DNA from: Gerris lacustris
Taxonomy: Eukaryota > Arthropoda > Insecta > Hemiptera > Gerridae
Reading direction: 5' to 3'
Assembly (NCBI GenBank): GCA_951217055.1
Contig: OX578282.1
Coordinates: forward strand, 58,659,311 to 58,723,310
Length of the DNA stretch: 64,000 nt
A program made the position numbers and the translations under genes. Below the pieces are notes generated by a model, which worked only from the letters and a program-made list of their open reading frames with translations, did no database searches and was not told the DNA's origin. Positions 11,201 to 21,960 of this stretch are shown here, in pieces (the stretch's first letter is position 1; each line of letters opens with the position of its first letter).

Positions 11201-14200
11201 AAACTGGCCAGATAGTTCTTATAATAGGAAGTTATGTCATCAAGGATAGATCATTCTATTTCCTCTTGCTGGCTAGCTAAGCAATGATGTAACCTCCATA
11301 AATGTATTATAAATAAGGTCATTGACATAGTGAAAATTTGTCTGTTTTAATGCATCTTTCTATAGACATAAGAACCGAGATATATTATTAGTTATTAAGT
11401 ACCAAGTACCCATTGATTCCTAACTTCAGATGTGTGTTATCAAATTTATTGAAAAAAAAAAATGTAAAAATGATAGCGAGAACAAAAAAAGAAGGCACTT
11501 TGGGTAATAATTTACGAGTTCCTTGTTTGTTCTGGTTAACATGAACATTAGAGGTAAGCATGCAGCACGCAATTTAGCTGTCCTCTCGTAATCCCTCTTT
11601 TCTTTGAACAATTCTGAATTTATTTGATTCTTCTAATAATTTTTTAAAACACTGGCTATTTGAAGATTTGTTTTAGCCTGGTGTTAGGCAGGTTGGGATC
11701 AGATTGTTCTACATTCTATTACTTAACTGTTTAAATTTGCATAATTTTATGCTACTTAGCTCTGTTGTCACTTTTGACTGGTAAAAACAGATCTCAATTC
11801 CTTAAAACCAGACTTTTTGCTTTTTTTTATCAAGAACAGTAGCTTCATTGTCACTTCTGACTGGTGAAAACTGCTTTCAATTCCTTAAAACCAGATTTTT
11901 TGCCTTTTTATCAAGAACAGTAGCTCGCTCCTTTGACACTTCTGACTAGTGAAAACTGCTCTCAATTCCTTAAAACCAGATTTTTTGCCTTTTTATCAAG
12001 AACAGTAGCTCGCTCCTTTGACACTTCTGACTGGTGAAAACTGCTTTCAATTCCTTAAAACCAGATTTTTTGCCTTTTTATCAAGAACAGTAGCTCGCTC
12101 CTTTGACACTTCTGACTAGTGAAAACTGCTCTCAATTCCTTAAAACCATACTTTTTGCCTTTTTATCGAAAAGTTGAACAAAAAGAAGAAGAAAAATATT
12201 CTTAACAAAGTACCCACCTACATTTTAATAAGAAACTATCATAAGGACTAAGGGAAACTTCATGTGTAGAGATTTTCAATGTACAAAAGTTCAAGATTAT
12301 ATTTTATTTCATCAATGAATTATAAAATGTATTTTACATTAATATTAATGTAAAATTATGGCTGTGGATTTAAATCTATTAAATAATTTGATTGATTATT
12401 GCAGATGTGGGGAGGAGGCGACAGTGGAGTGGAAATGGAGAGTAGCGGAGGTGATCCTCGGCATGCAATGGCGAGACCTAATTCTATTGAGCTTAGAAGA
12501 GGTTACGGTGATACAGTTGATTCTATATATGCAAGCAGACAACAAGCGAATCACTATATGGCTACCAATCATTACATGGCGTAAGTATTATAATCTCTTA
12601 AGGGCTCTTTTATGTGGTTTGTTTTTGTTTTGGGTTTTTTTTTTTTTATTAGTAATGATATATGAGTAATATTCTTCATTTGATTAATAAAATTAATCAT
12701 ATAATATAATTATATGCTTTTTTTCTTTTATGGAATGAAGATTAATTCAACGTGTTTTTATTAATATTATTATATGAACTACTAATTTGGGATAGTGGGT
12801 GTATAAGCTGCATAGTCACATTTTTTCCTCCATCTTAAGTGAATAATAGATCAAAATATATTGTGACAAAGTTGTAGTTAGGCGAACACGAGATATTTTG
12901 GGTAGCTTTACAGTCATATTGTATGAACTAAATAGGATGTAAGAATTTTGTATAGTAGCCCACATTTTTTAATTAGTTGTACATCTTGTATACACATCAG
13001 ATATGTTAGGGAGCGGGTCATCTTCTATGAACTAAATAGGATGTGGGCATTTTATATAGTAGCCCACTTTTTTGAATAACTTGTACTTCTTGTAGCAACT
13101 TATTAGTTTGCACATGAGATATTTTGGGGTCATCTTGTACGAACTAAATAGGATGTGGTCATTTTGAATAGTAGCCCAGCATTTTTTAATTAGTTGTACA
13201 TCTTGTAGCAACTTCTTAGTTTACACATCAGATATGTTAGGGAGCTGGTCATCTTGTATGAACTAAATAGGATGTGGGCATTTTGTATAGTAGCCCACCT
13301 TTTTTGAATAAGTTTTACATCTTGTAGCAACTTATTAGTATGCACATGAGATATCTTGAGGAGCTTTTGGGATCATCTTGTATGAAGTAAATAGGATGTG
13401 GTCATTTTGTATTGTAGTCCACTTTTTTGAATAACTTGTACTTCTTGTAGCAATTTATTAGTTTGCACATATTTTATTTAGCATGCACATGATATATTTT
13501 GGGAAGTTTTGTGATCACATCTTATATGAACTAAATGGGATGTGGGAATTGTGTTTACAACTACATTTTTGTTTTAAGCAGTAAATCTTGTAGAAACTTT
13601 TTAGTTTGTTTAACTTTAAGATCATATCACATCCTTTATAAAGAGGAAAAGCAGTTTTACTTAAAACCAACCTAAACAAACAAAATAGCTACACTAGTAC
13701 GTAGGCCTTAACAGTTGATATTATGTTGTTCTATGTATTCTGGTCATGACCACTCAGGGTTTGTTTTTTCTGAGTTTTGCTGCCAGAGTCTTGAGAGCTG
13801 AAAACATTTTTAGGAGAATTCATGTTTCTTAAAAGAAGTACCAAATACTCACCTAGAGATATCCCCAATACTGGTCATAAGAAGCAACATGTCATAAGAA
13901 ATGCGCAAGATTATTCAGTTACCACCAGTTGACTTAGAACTCCATTAATATAAAATGAAGTAGATTATGTATATTATCTGAATTACATATTTATCAACAA
14001 ATAATTATAATAATAATCAGCTTAATATGTATTTTAAATTTATATTATACTTATTATTAGGTTTTGACTATCATATTTTTACGACATTTTTTTTCAGATT
14101 TGGTTAATACATCTTCATTTTATAGAGTTTACACCTTCATCATTTAAGGAAATTCATGATATTTGAATTTGATTTGATTTGGTTTTGTCCTCTTGTGATA

Positions 14201-17200
14201 ATCCTTCTCCGGGTCCTTATCAATATAAAAGAAATCCTATAGTTTGTGTAAAGAAACAATCGTCAAATTGATCGTCTCTACTGAGATTTTGTTGAACTTT
14301 TCATGTATATAAAGTGATCAATTGCATTCCTTAACTTTCATTCAATACATTAACCTTGAATTGGTAATAAGTAATTAGTATTCGTAATACTGTTTAGAAC
14401 ATCTTGTCTTTTTTTTTTCTTTCTTTTTTTAAAAATACTGGATTCCTATAGATTTTTAATTTATAAAGTTTGTTCTATTCTTCTTAAATTCAGTCTTCTT
14501 TTTTAATGTGGTCGATTTAGGGTAATTTAAAATACACTCCGGAACATAATTATGCCTCTAAGTTTTGAGACGTTATTTTTATCTTCTTTAATTTCACAAT
14601 TTTACACACCTTAGTTGTTTTAATCAATTTATAAAATTTTTCTACCTCATATTTTGAATTTTAGTTAATTATTAATATGACCCTTTCTTTGTTTAATGGT
14701 AACTTAATTGTTATTTTATTAAATTTTGTGGATCATGTTATTTAATGAATTGTATATATTATTATTAGTAGTAGTTAAGTAATGTTTCATGATAGATCAG
14801 TAACCTGTTTGTTTAGCAACCTACTGTATTTGGGCAGCATCACTATTATTTTCGTAAATTAATGTTTTTCTCTTGAATTGTGTAAGTATTGAATTATTAG
14901 TTCAAAATATGAGGTAGAAAAATAATTGTATAATCGACGAAAACAACTAAGAAGTGTAAAATTGTGAAATTAAGTATTAAAAAAACTTCTCAAGACTGGG
15001 CATGATTATGTTCCGGAGTGAGACGAAATATAGCCTCATCAAAATTATTAATTTGGTTAAAATTATTTTAAGTTACCCTCTGCCCCATCAAGAAAGAAAT
15101 TTTTGAAGTATTCTTGGTATATTACCCGTTATTCCATCGATTGAAAAATTACTATTTATACCGTTCAGACTTTAAATTAAGCGTAAATTTTAAGGTTTAC
15201 TAAAGTTCAAAAATTCTTTTTGCATCTTAAATATGAAAAAATTAATTTATACATCTTTGGACGTGTACACCAGAAGTAGAGACAATTTAGATCAGTCAAG
15301 ATTTACTGTGTCTTCATTTACAATTAAATAAATGTTACCCTTTCGTCTACTCTAATTACTAAATAATCTTTTTATTTATTTTTTCCCACCATAATCTTAT
15401 ACATCTAATATCTAAAGGGTCTATGAAGAAATAGGTTATTCAATTTTATTTTATGAAAGGGCAAGCTTACCACACTTGAATTTAAAATAATAATAATTCT
15501 TGATATTTAAATAGCAAGCTATTCTATAAACAATTTATTTTTTTAAAGATTAAATCATCGTTTTTATGTTTAGTCAGTATGATTCTTTAATTTGCTTAAA
15601 ATGCATTTCAGTTTTGATTAGATTTGTGAACGAACATGATAATGGATGTCTCAAGTTGCAAAACCTTTTTTGTTTGCTCTTGTGGGTTTTTATAAATATT
15701 GTGTGCTTGGGGTACTTTGCATACGTTCATTTCATTTGTGTTTTCAAAATTGGTTCAAATATCATATTTGTTAGTTTATTTTACGGGTATATTTTTTTAT
15801 TAACTTGGATTGTGCTCTGTGATGTTGTATTCCCTTTTTGTGTCGGGACTGAGTTTTGTTTTGTCTGCTGTAAACATTTGCTTTTTGTTATGTCTGTGCT
15901 TTTTAGTAATCACTATGAAGGTAGGCTGGGTTTGGACGAAGTCAGCCAGTACTATACTACGGGTGGTGAAGCAGGTTTAGTATCTTCATTAGATCAGACT
16001 TATACTAGTCCTACTGGTACTCCAGGCAGATCCCGTCCTAGGCCTTCTCAGCCGCCACCTGCACCACCATCTCTTAACAACTCTGCTACTAGGTAGTCAT
16101 TTTATTATGATAACTAACTCTGGTTGATTGCAAATAAAATTGAGGGACAAATATTTTTAGCATCTAGCATGTTTTGAACATTAAAGCATCCTTAACAAAT
16201 TCCTTTGGTTAGGAAACCTAATAATGGACAGTAAGATAAATAATATGGTGTCCCAACTAATAGAACAGTGAAATATCTCCGGAACCATGATAGATAGAAA
16301 GATGCAGTTTTCATGGTTCAATAATGGCTATAAATGTGCCTCCTGAAAAAATGCTCAACATTTTCTGTGTTCAGCAAAATTGTGAGCAGTTTACATAATA
16401 AAAAAAAGTTAATAGGAAGCCATATTTTTTAGACTAGATTTGGATTCTGTGGCTAAAAATAAGAATTTTTTACTTTAAATAAGATTTTTTTTTAATCTTC
16501 CGCTCCGAGCATTTGTTTGCCGTCTAGAGAGCACTGAACCTGCTAAAATTGAAACTTTAAGTCCATTTTACAGCTAAACTAATGAATTTAGAAAAAAAAA
16601 ATCAAAATACAAGCGTTCTTATTTTTGTTGTAAGATCCAAAGCCATTTTTATAAACATGCTTTATTAGTATTTTTTTTTCATGTTTTGAGCCCTGCTAAA
16701 CACTTTTTTCTGCAAAAAATAGAATTTTTTCTGGAAGCGCATTTATAGCCATTATTGAACCCTGAAAACCACTTTTTTTTTATCTATTCCGGAGATATTT
16801 CGCTGTTCCATATTAGCTGGGACACCCAGTGTACAACCTTCAATAAAAAATGGCATATTTGTTGTCAAATATTGTGATTTAATTATGTGTAATGCAATAA
16901 TGATTGAATTATCTTAACCCCTCCTTAGAAAGTCCTTTAGAGGTGGCCCAGTAAGACAGGAAGTGAGCTGTCCATCGTGGACTTAGGAAATCAGACAGGA
17001 AGTGGACTGTCCCAGCGGACAAGGTTGCTTGTCTGATCTGGACTCTGTGATCTGTAATTTGCCTTATCCTGGACAATCAGAAAGCGAATCCAGTCTGCAG
17101 CGGACAAATAAGCTGTTGTGTTGTCCACAGAGTTTTTGTCAGACTGAAGCTTTTTTCTATGATCATTGTAAATTAGGGTTAATTATACAATTAGGAAAAC

Positions 17201-20200
17201 TGCATTCCTTGGTGTGACTTTTTTCATTTTTTACATTTTTTATAGACTTATTCATTATTTATTTTCTCCATTCTACCTCTCTTAAGAATGACTCTTTTTG
17301 GGCTAACATGAAAGATAACACTAGAGCAAAAATACTCAACGTTTTTATCAACTCTTCATAATACAACTTAACAAAAGTTAATTTTGTTTCCAAAACATTC
17401 AAGGTTCTGCTAAACGCCAAATTAAAATGAAAACAGATTAACAAGTGAAGATACTTTTTAACTTAATTATTCTTCCAATAGTGGTTATAACGTAATTTTG
17501 CTTCTTTCATAGATTTCATATTCACAGAATAGTCACTTCACTGATCATTGATTTTATTTTTCGCTATCAATTTTTGTGATTTATCAGAGAATGTTTTTAT
17601 TATTTGGTGAATATTATGTTTCAGCACTCCTACAGGTGGTTCAGGATTGAACACTCCGACCCGAGGTAGATCTACTGGGCGGGAGACACTGCCACCCCCG
17701 CCTCCACCTCCTGTAGATCTACCACCGATGCCTGCAAGCCATCACGACTTGCCTCCACCACCTCCCCCCTCTCCTCCTCCTGCAGGTGTGGCTGCACCCC
17801 CTCCTCCACCTCCCCCACCACCACTACCATCTCCTCCTGTTCTCAACGGTGATATCAAATCTCCTGGCAAAAAGGTATTTTATACATTTTCATACCATTA
17901 TCTTTCGCATTATACAGGGTGTTCGCAAAAGAATAAACGGGTTTCAAATAGCTGTAGCTGCAAAAGGAAATGTAATACCTACCAAAATGATCAGTCTGTA
18001 GTGCTCTATGAGGCCTCCACAAGTCACATGAACGATATCTAGACGATACTCAAGTCCCACACTCTGTTTGCATTCCCTGCTTGCTCGACACAACGTTTTT
18101 TGGCAACGTTGCTCGGGCAAACGTTTTCTGGATTCTGTCCAAGCTCTGTTAGGGAATGATAAGCCAACCGAGACTTTTGCCTTTGCACAAACAACCACTG
18201 TCCCAAAATTGACGGTACCACCATCGGATGTTCGTTTAATTGGGTGGGAAAATATTGGGCTGCCGTTGAAATTCACGTTGAACCGTAATCACTGATTCAT
18301 TTCTACTATATTTCAAAACGCAAAATGATTTTCGCTGTGGTGTCCACATCCTTATCGTAACAACAAATAAACAACAAAAGCTTATCATTCTCGCTTATTG
18401 AGAAGGACAGCGCATTCTCTCAGTAATCAAATGTAACTGCAGAGTGTATGGAAGCTAAGCTACTAATAGGTGGTTCTGCTCTGTATCTTCCAGTTCCTTG
18501 GTACGAATTTTCATATCCTGTTTATTCTTATGTGAACAGCACTCTGTATTTTTATAAATGAAGAGACTGCTGAGAGTGACACCAATAAAAAGATGATGAT
18601 AATAATAATAACATGATAAATTACTCCAAATACTTATTATCTAAATAAATATATACTGTATTGGTTTGATTATAAGATGCATCCTTTTCCAAAGGAAAAC
18701 TCTTCTGTTCTCTTTTTACCAACTTGTTCAGATGTCATATTTAGGCAGTCTACCAGGACATTGTTGGAATATTGAATATTTATTTAGATTTAAGGCACAT
18801 TTTAATCTTTATTTAAATGTATGGCAGATGCCATGCTGGCAGAGAAATAGCAAATTTAGAGATGGTTAGAGGAAATTGCTAGAAATAGCAAAGATAGATT
18901 TTGAAGCTAACAAGTAATACCTGGGTACAACGGAACCCCTTCCACCTATCATCTCATAGGAAATTGAACATGTTGAACAAATTCCTAAAGGAGGGTCCAA
19001 CAATAATATCCTGGCAATTTTGAATGCTTGATGAACAGAATTTTTAGGGCATTTTTTTCACATTTCTGTATTTAGTATCAGCAAATTTTCTTCTTCTATG
19101 CTAAGGACTGGAAGTTTTCCATTATCTGTAACATATGTGGTTAGCAATTAGCTATTACAGTAGAACCTTGCTTACACTACCTTCAATAACACGACAACTT
19201 CAATTAAAAGTGCAATTTTCAAATCCCCTTGAGATTGCCATAACACATAATGTTAAATTAACCTCTATAACACGACTATTATTATCCAAGCAACCTCAAT
19301 AACACGGATTTTTTTTCCAATTCACAACGTAACTCAGAACCTCTATAACAAGTCGTTTTGAGAAGTCAACCTCTGTAACGCAATTCTATACAGGAATGGG
19401 TCGTCCTTGAACAAGTCTTCACTTGAAAACCCCGCTCTCGAACCTCGATAACACGACTGCTAGCCAAAATAACCTTGATAACATGGCCCTCAACAAAAAG
19501 AGCACCTCGATAACAAGACTGTTTCCCTAATCCCCTTGAGACACTTCTTATCGAGATTCTACTGTATTTCTTTTAAATCTATTATCTAATAATTGTATTA
19601 TGTTTAGCCTGTGCAGATTATGAATGATAAGGTGATGGTGAAGCAAGTAAGCCAAGTAGATCCAGTAGCTGTAGTTAATGTTTCAATGAATAGACCTAAA
19701 GCTGTGTCCCAACCTCCTCAACTTCAGTATGATCCTCGCTCCGATCTTCTCAAAGCTATCAGGGATGGTCAGTACAATTTCCTATTGAAATAATTCAATA
19801 ATTAAAACAGGTAACTGATAATTACAAAACAACTTTGTAGGAATACCTCTAATATAAAAAGAACTGAGGTTGAAAGAGTTCCTCTAAAACCTTAATATTA
19901 TCTTCAACATAACTGGTAATCACTCAGGTTTGATTTCACTGATAATAGAACCTGTATCATCTATCTAGAAATAGTGCTATTCCTACAAAGTTCAACATGT
20001 TTTATGTCTGCCTTGATAGATATGGGGATTGATAGATCATGTTTTATTGACTATTTTGATTCTCAAGATGTACATTTTCTTTTTTATCTTAATTTCTACT
20101 TTTAAACCCCTATTACACTGTTCTGCAAAAAAAGCATCAGAATGAAAATGACCTTTTCAGAAGTATTCTGGAGCGCTGAATCCAAATCTGAAGCCAAAAT

Positions 20201-21558
20201 TTCTCCTATATGTACAATTTTCTCAGAAATTGCGCCTAAATTTTGGAAAAATTGTGTTTTTGGGGGGTTTTGATCCAATTTTTCGCCCAAAAATTTTTTT
20301 GTAATAAAAATAAATATTGGGGGTTTCAATATCTTCAAACCATGAAGAACAAGATTTAAAAATATGATACGAAGAAATCGATTTTTTCCTCATAATTGAG
20401 TTTTTTATTTCTATTAATTTTTCAGTTATGTAACAAATGTTTTGTGACTTTTTCTGATTTTTAAGGATATCATTCTTGATTATAATTTATGTGACTGAGA
20501 GTGGAGGAGGGTGCATAAGAAACAATGGGGGGGGGGGGAGGATACTATAAATGTAGTTTTTTAACACCCTATCAAGTATACATGGCATATACTTATTTTG
20601 ATGAGTAAAAATTGTATTTCTAACCCCTAAAATCCGGGGGAAGGGGGGCACGAGAGGACACATTAGTTATCAAATATTGTATTTTAGCATATTTAATTGA
20701 AAAAAGTATATACAAGTTGTGGTTTTGCCCAATTTTCATAGTATCCCCCCCCCCCCCCCCCCCCCCCTTTGGTCCCATATGTTGTAATTCTCTAGAAAAA
20801 AGTCACAAAACATTTGTTATATATGTAACTGTAAAAGTAATAGATTAACTAAGACTCAATATGAGGAAAAATTTATTTCTTTGTATCTTATTTTTCAATT
20901 TTCTTAAAAAAGTAAGGTCAGCAGATATATTATAAATTTTAGATTCATGGTTTGGAGTTATTTTAACACCCAATATTTATTTATTTTACAAAAAAAATTT
21001 GGGCGAAATATTGGGTTGAAAACCTTCAAATACCCCATTTTTCAGAGCTTTAGTTGCATTTTCTGGGAAAGCTGTACATCTAGGAGAAATTTTGACTTCG
21101 GCTTTGGATTCAGCAACCTCTAAAATATGAAGTTCAGATAAAATTTTCTTGGTATCAGAAAGTTTGTTTTGGAGAAAATTGTTATTGATGAAGGAAGCCA
21201 CTCTAAATATAGCTGTTTATCATGTTGTATAATGTATCCTTATTTATGTAGTTTATTAATTCTTAAGATATCAATCATTTAATGGATTTTTTATTTCAAT
21301 TGGATCAACTACGATTCCCATCTGAAATTTAGCCGAATAATTTATATTAATTTCTTTGTAACAGGTATCAAACTACGTAAAGTCGAGAAGTGCGAAATGA
21401 AAGAGGGTGAGAGAGGTGTGAAGGATCTTCACGATGTAGCATCTATATTAGCAAGGAGGGTCGCTATGGAAGTATCCGATTCCGAGAGCGGTAGCGATAG
21501 TGAATGTGACTCGGACGGCTGGCAAGAAACCGAATCACAGCCTTCCATCGTCAGCTAA
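8080..21558 (+). CDS. SCAR: SCAR/WAVE, eight 3' exons (N-terminus upstream of the window)
   Basis: SCAR/WAVE is the Arp2/3-activating subunit of the WAVE regulatory complex, which drives branched actin assembly at the cell cortex downstream of Rac. Coding exons: 8080-8233, 9464-9578, 10072-10221, 12405-12580, 15907-16092, 17625-17874, 19608-19767 and 21365-21558. All introns are GT-AG and every split codon joins correctly, giving 461 residues and a stop. Residues 1-90 are the distal WAVE homology domain ([34 protein letters not shown]). Residues 91-140 include the basic region [18 protein letters not shown]. About 262-344 are proline-rich. [16 protein letters not shown] (about 390-405) is the WH2 motif, and 418-455 the central and acidic regions with the conserved Trp near 450. 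The first codon is split, so the gene continues upstream. Family assignment is very secure; alternative splicing was not assessed. Confidence 0.96.
8445..9248. repeat. CTTCTTTAGATTGTTACTCC-family element (copy 4) with expanded 72-bp palindrome array
   Basis: The outer ends are GCACTTCTTTAGACTGTTAC and its inverse, finishing GAAGTACC. Between 8532 and about 9110 the internal unit is repeated about eight times: start points 8532, 8604, 8676, 8748, 8819, 8891, 8963 and 9066, the last after a scrambled patch. Each 72-bp unit is itself a hairpin, in which CTTCTTTAGACTGTTACTCC pairs with its inverse across a short A-rich loop. The normal body follows to the right end. It lies wholly within a SCAR intron. 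Confidence 0.9.
9464..9578 (+). CDS. SCAR: SCAR exon: end of WAVE homology domain
   Basis: Acceptor ATTCAG, donor AAG|GTAATT. The first base completes Arg, then 38 codons run from [20 protein letters not shown] to MMHDRGKK. The YFFDLW motif is strongly conserved across WAVE proteins. Confidence 0.96.
10072..10221 (+). CDS. SCAR: SCAR exon: basic region
   Basis: Acceptor TTCTAG, donor CAG|GTAAAA, exactly 50 codons in phase 0. It begins [20 protein letters not shown] and ends GHYRTPQQ. The lysine/arginine-rich stretch corresponds to the basic region that binds acidic phospholipids. A longer open frame through this exon (from 9980) is out of frame with SCAR and is only a shadow. Confidence 0.95.
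10558..10939. repeat. Inverted-repeat element in SCAR intron
   Basis: The ends are GTAAATATGCACTATTT and its exact inverse. The interior carries LINE-like 3' motifs (GTCCTGTGTCTGTCTGTCAC, then ATACAAACATGAAACTTGG). No open frame. Confidence 0.6.
11757..12168. repeat. 85-bp tandem array, five copies
   Basis: The unit is about 85 bp, from TAGCTCGCTCCTTTGACACT to TTTTTATCAAGAACAG. The first two copies are shorter (about 82 bp) and more diverged; copies 3-5 (from about 11921, 12006 and 12091) are almost identical. It lies in a SCAR intron about 240 bp before the next exon. Confidence 0.85.
12405..12580 (+). CDS. SCAR: SCAR exon: linker after basic region
   Basis: Acceptor TTGCAG, donor GGC|GTAAGT. 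It encodes 58 codons plus two bases, starting [20 protein letters not shown] and ending [11 protein letters not shown], the last Ala being split. The linker is low in conserved motifs; the insect-type [13 protein letters not shown] patch helps confirm the frame. Confidence 0.93.
12885..13600. repeat. Degenerate tandem array of about 105-130 bp units
   Basis: Six diverged copies, each with GAACTAAATAGGATGTGG, then TTTGTATAGTAGCCCAC, then CTTGTAGCAACTTATTAG. The anchor motif occurs near 12928, 13038, 13141, 13260, 13386 and 13517. The irregular spacing indicates an old array. It lies in a SCAR intron. Confidence 0.75.
14515..15085. repeat. Foldback element in SCAR intron
   Basis: The left arm (about 14518-14665, with CACTCCGGAACATAATTATG and TTTTTCTACCTCATATTTTG) is matched in inverse by 14904-15085 (CAAAATATGAGGTAGAAAAA, ATGATTATGTTCCGGAGTG). 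The arms are about 145-180 bp with about 240 bp between. No target duplication identified. Confidence 0.7.
15907..16092 (+). CDS. SCAR: SCAR exon: linker into proline-rich region
   Basis: Acceptor TTTTAG, donor TAG|GTAGTC. It completes Ala, then encodes 61 codons from [16 protein letters not shown] to [12 protein letters not shown] plus a split Ser. The open frame extends upstream to 15566, but that extension is intronic because the splice acceptor and the family alignment begin at NHYEG. Confidence 0.92.
16245..16833. mobile_element. Non-autonomous DNA element with GGTGTCCCAACTAATA ends
   Basis: The left end GGTGTCCCAACTAATAGAAC and the inverse at the right (GCTGGGACACCCAGTGTA), with GAAATATCTCCGGAA paired further in, form inverted repeats over roughly 90 bp. 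It has no open frame. It lies in a SCAR intron. The superfamily was not determined. Confidence 0.65.
17625..17874 (+). CDS. SCAR: SCAR exon: proline-rich region
   Basis: Acceptor TTTCAG, donor AAG|GTATTT. It completes Ser, then encodes 83 codons: [15 protein letters not shown], then several polyproline runs ([14 protein letters not shown] and a nine-proline run), ending [12 protein letters not shown]. Polyproline tracts of this kind bind profilin and SH3 proteins such as IRSp53 and Abi in the family. The frame stays open past the donor to 18042 (see findings). Confidence 0.95.
17915..18546 (-). mobile_element. Tc1/mariner-like element remnant, TA target duplication
   Basis: It is flanked by TA at 17913-17914 and 18547-18548. 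The ends CAGGGTGTTCGCAAAAGAAT and, inverted, CAGAGTGCTGTTCACATAAG match with few changes and share AATAAACRGG. The minus strand holds an open stretch to 18276 whose end ([19 protein letters not shown]) resembles the C-terminus of arthropod Tc1/mariner-type transposases, from memory of such tails. The rest of the transposase is missing, so it is a deletion derivative. It is inserted 40 bp after a SCAR donor site. Confidence 0.75.
19158..19564. mobile_element. pogo/Tigger-like MITE just upstream of a SCAR exon
   Basis: Flanked by TA at 19156-19157 and 19565-19566. The ends CAGTAGAACCTTGCTTACAC and, inverted, CAGTAGAATCTCGATAAGAA are of the pogo/Tigger type. The interior is built of degenerate repeats of CCTCTATAACACGACT. 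The element ends 43 bp before the SCAR exon at 19608, so branch point and pyrimidine tract must lie at or beside its edge. Confidence 0.8.
19608..19767 (+). CDS. SCAR: SCAR exon: WH2 motif, first part
   Basis: Acceptor GTTTAG, donor ATG|GTCAGT. It encodes [20 protein letters not shown], a Pro/Gln-containing linker, then [14 protein letters not shown], the start of the actin-monomer-binding WH2 motif. It ends with one base of the next Gly codon. Confidence 0.96.
20113..21190. repeat. Large foldback element in the last SCAR intron
   Basis: The left arm (about 20150-20480) and right arm (about 20800-21170) are diverged inverse copies sharing GCTGAATCCAAATCTGAAGC, AAAATTTCTCCTA, TTCGCCCAAAAATTTTTTTG, AACAAATGTTTTGTGACTTT. 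Between the arms are a G run (from about 20526) and a C run (from about 20746) in mirrored positions. The right arm's minus-strand frame is open for 71 codons, but the left arm breaks the same reading with a stop, so no gene is called. Confidence 0.75.
21365..21558 (+). CDS. SCAR: SCAR terminal exon: WH2 end, central and acidic regions, stop
   Basis: Acceptor AACAG. Two bases complete Gly, then 63 codons [20 protein letters not shown] to QPSIVS, stop TAA 21556-21558. [20 protein letters not shown] is the central (cofilin-like) segment, and the Asp/Glu/Ser-rich [14 protein letters not shown] tail with its Trp is the Arp2/3-binding acidic motif. This module (WCA) is what activates Arp2/3. Confidence 0.97.
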
Positions 21559-21918
21559 ACATGTTTAATTTACAAAATAGCGGATAATAATTTTAAATAT
21601 TTTATGCCGACAGCTAACAATTGAAGTTGTCCAAAGTAGGTTAATGTCCAATTTGTACTATGTGAATTAGTTTTTTTTTGTTGATTTTTCTGTCGCAGCT
21701 TTTGTACTTTCGGCTTTTTAAAAAATAATATTGTGGTCGGTAAACACTGTACACACTGTAAATAGTATATAAATAATTAATAAATATTAAAATAATTAAT
21801 AGATAGTTCTTACACAAATAGAGTTATATGAAAACACCAATAAAAATTAAAGATACAAAGATATTTAAAAAATTTAAAGCAATAGTTTTGGCTGTTTATT
21901 TACTTCTTTTTCATTTTT

Positions 21919-21954
<36 letters not shown>

Positions 21955-21960
21955 CACCAG
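21559..21960 (+). other. SCAR: SCAR 3' UTR with polyadenylation signals
   Basis: Canonical AATAAA hexamers lie at 21779-21784 and 21839-21844, 220-290 bases after the stop. A genomic A run (about 21925-21951) follows and may confuse oligo-dT priming. The true cleavage site cannot be read from sequence alone. Confidence 0.65.

Noticed and set aside
12358..12669. 103-codon open frame over a SCAR exon
   Set aside because: Wrong frame; the exon 12405-12580 is read in the other frame with consistent splice phases.
15566..15906. Long upstream extension of the SCAR exon frame
   Set aside because: T-rich, hydrophobic nonsense upstream of a good TTTTAG acceptor; the previous exon joins in phase at 15907.
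20986..21201. 71-codon minus-strand frame as a gene
   Set aside because: It is one arm of a foldback; the matching arm breaks the frame with a stop.
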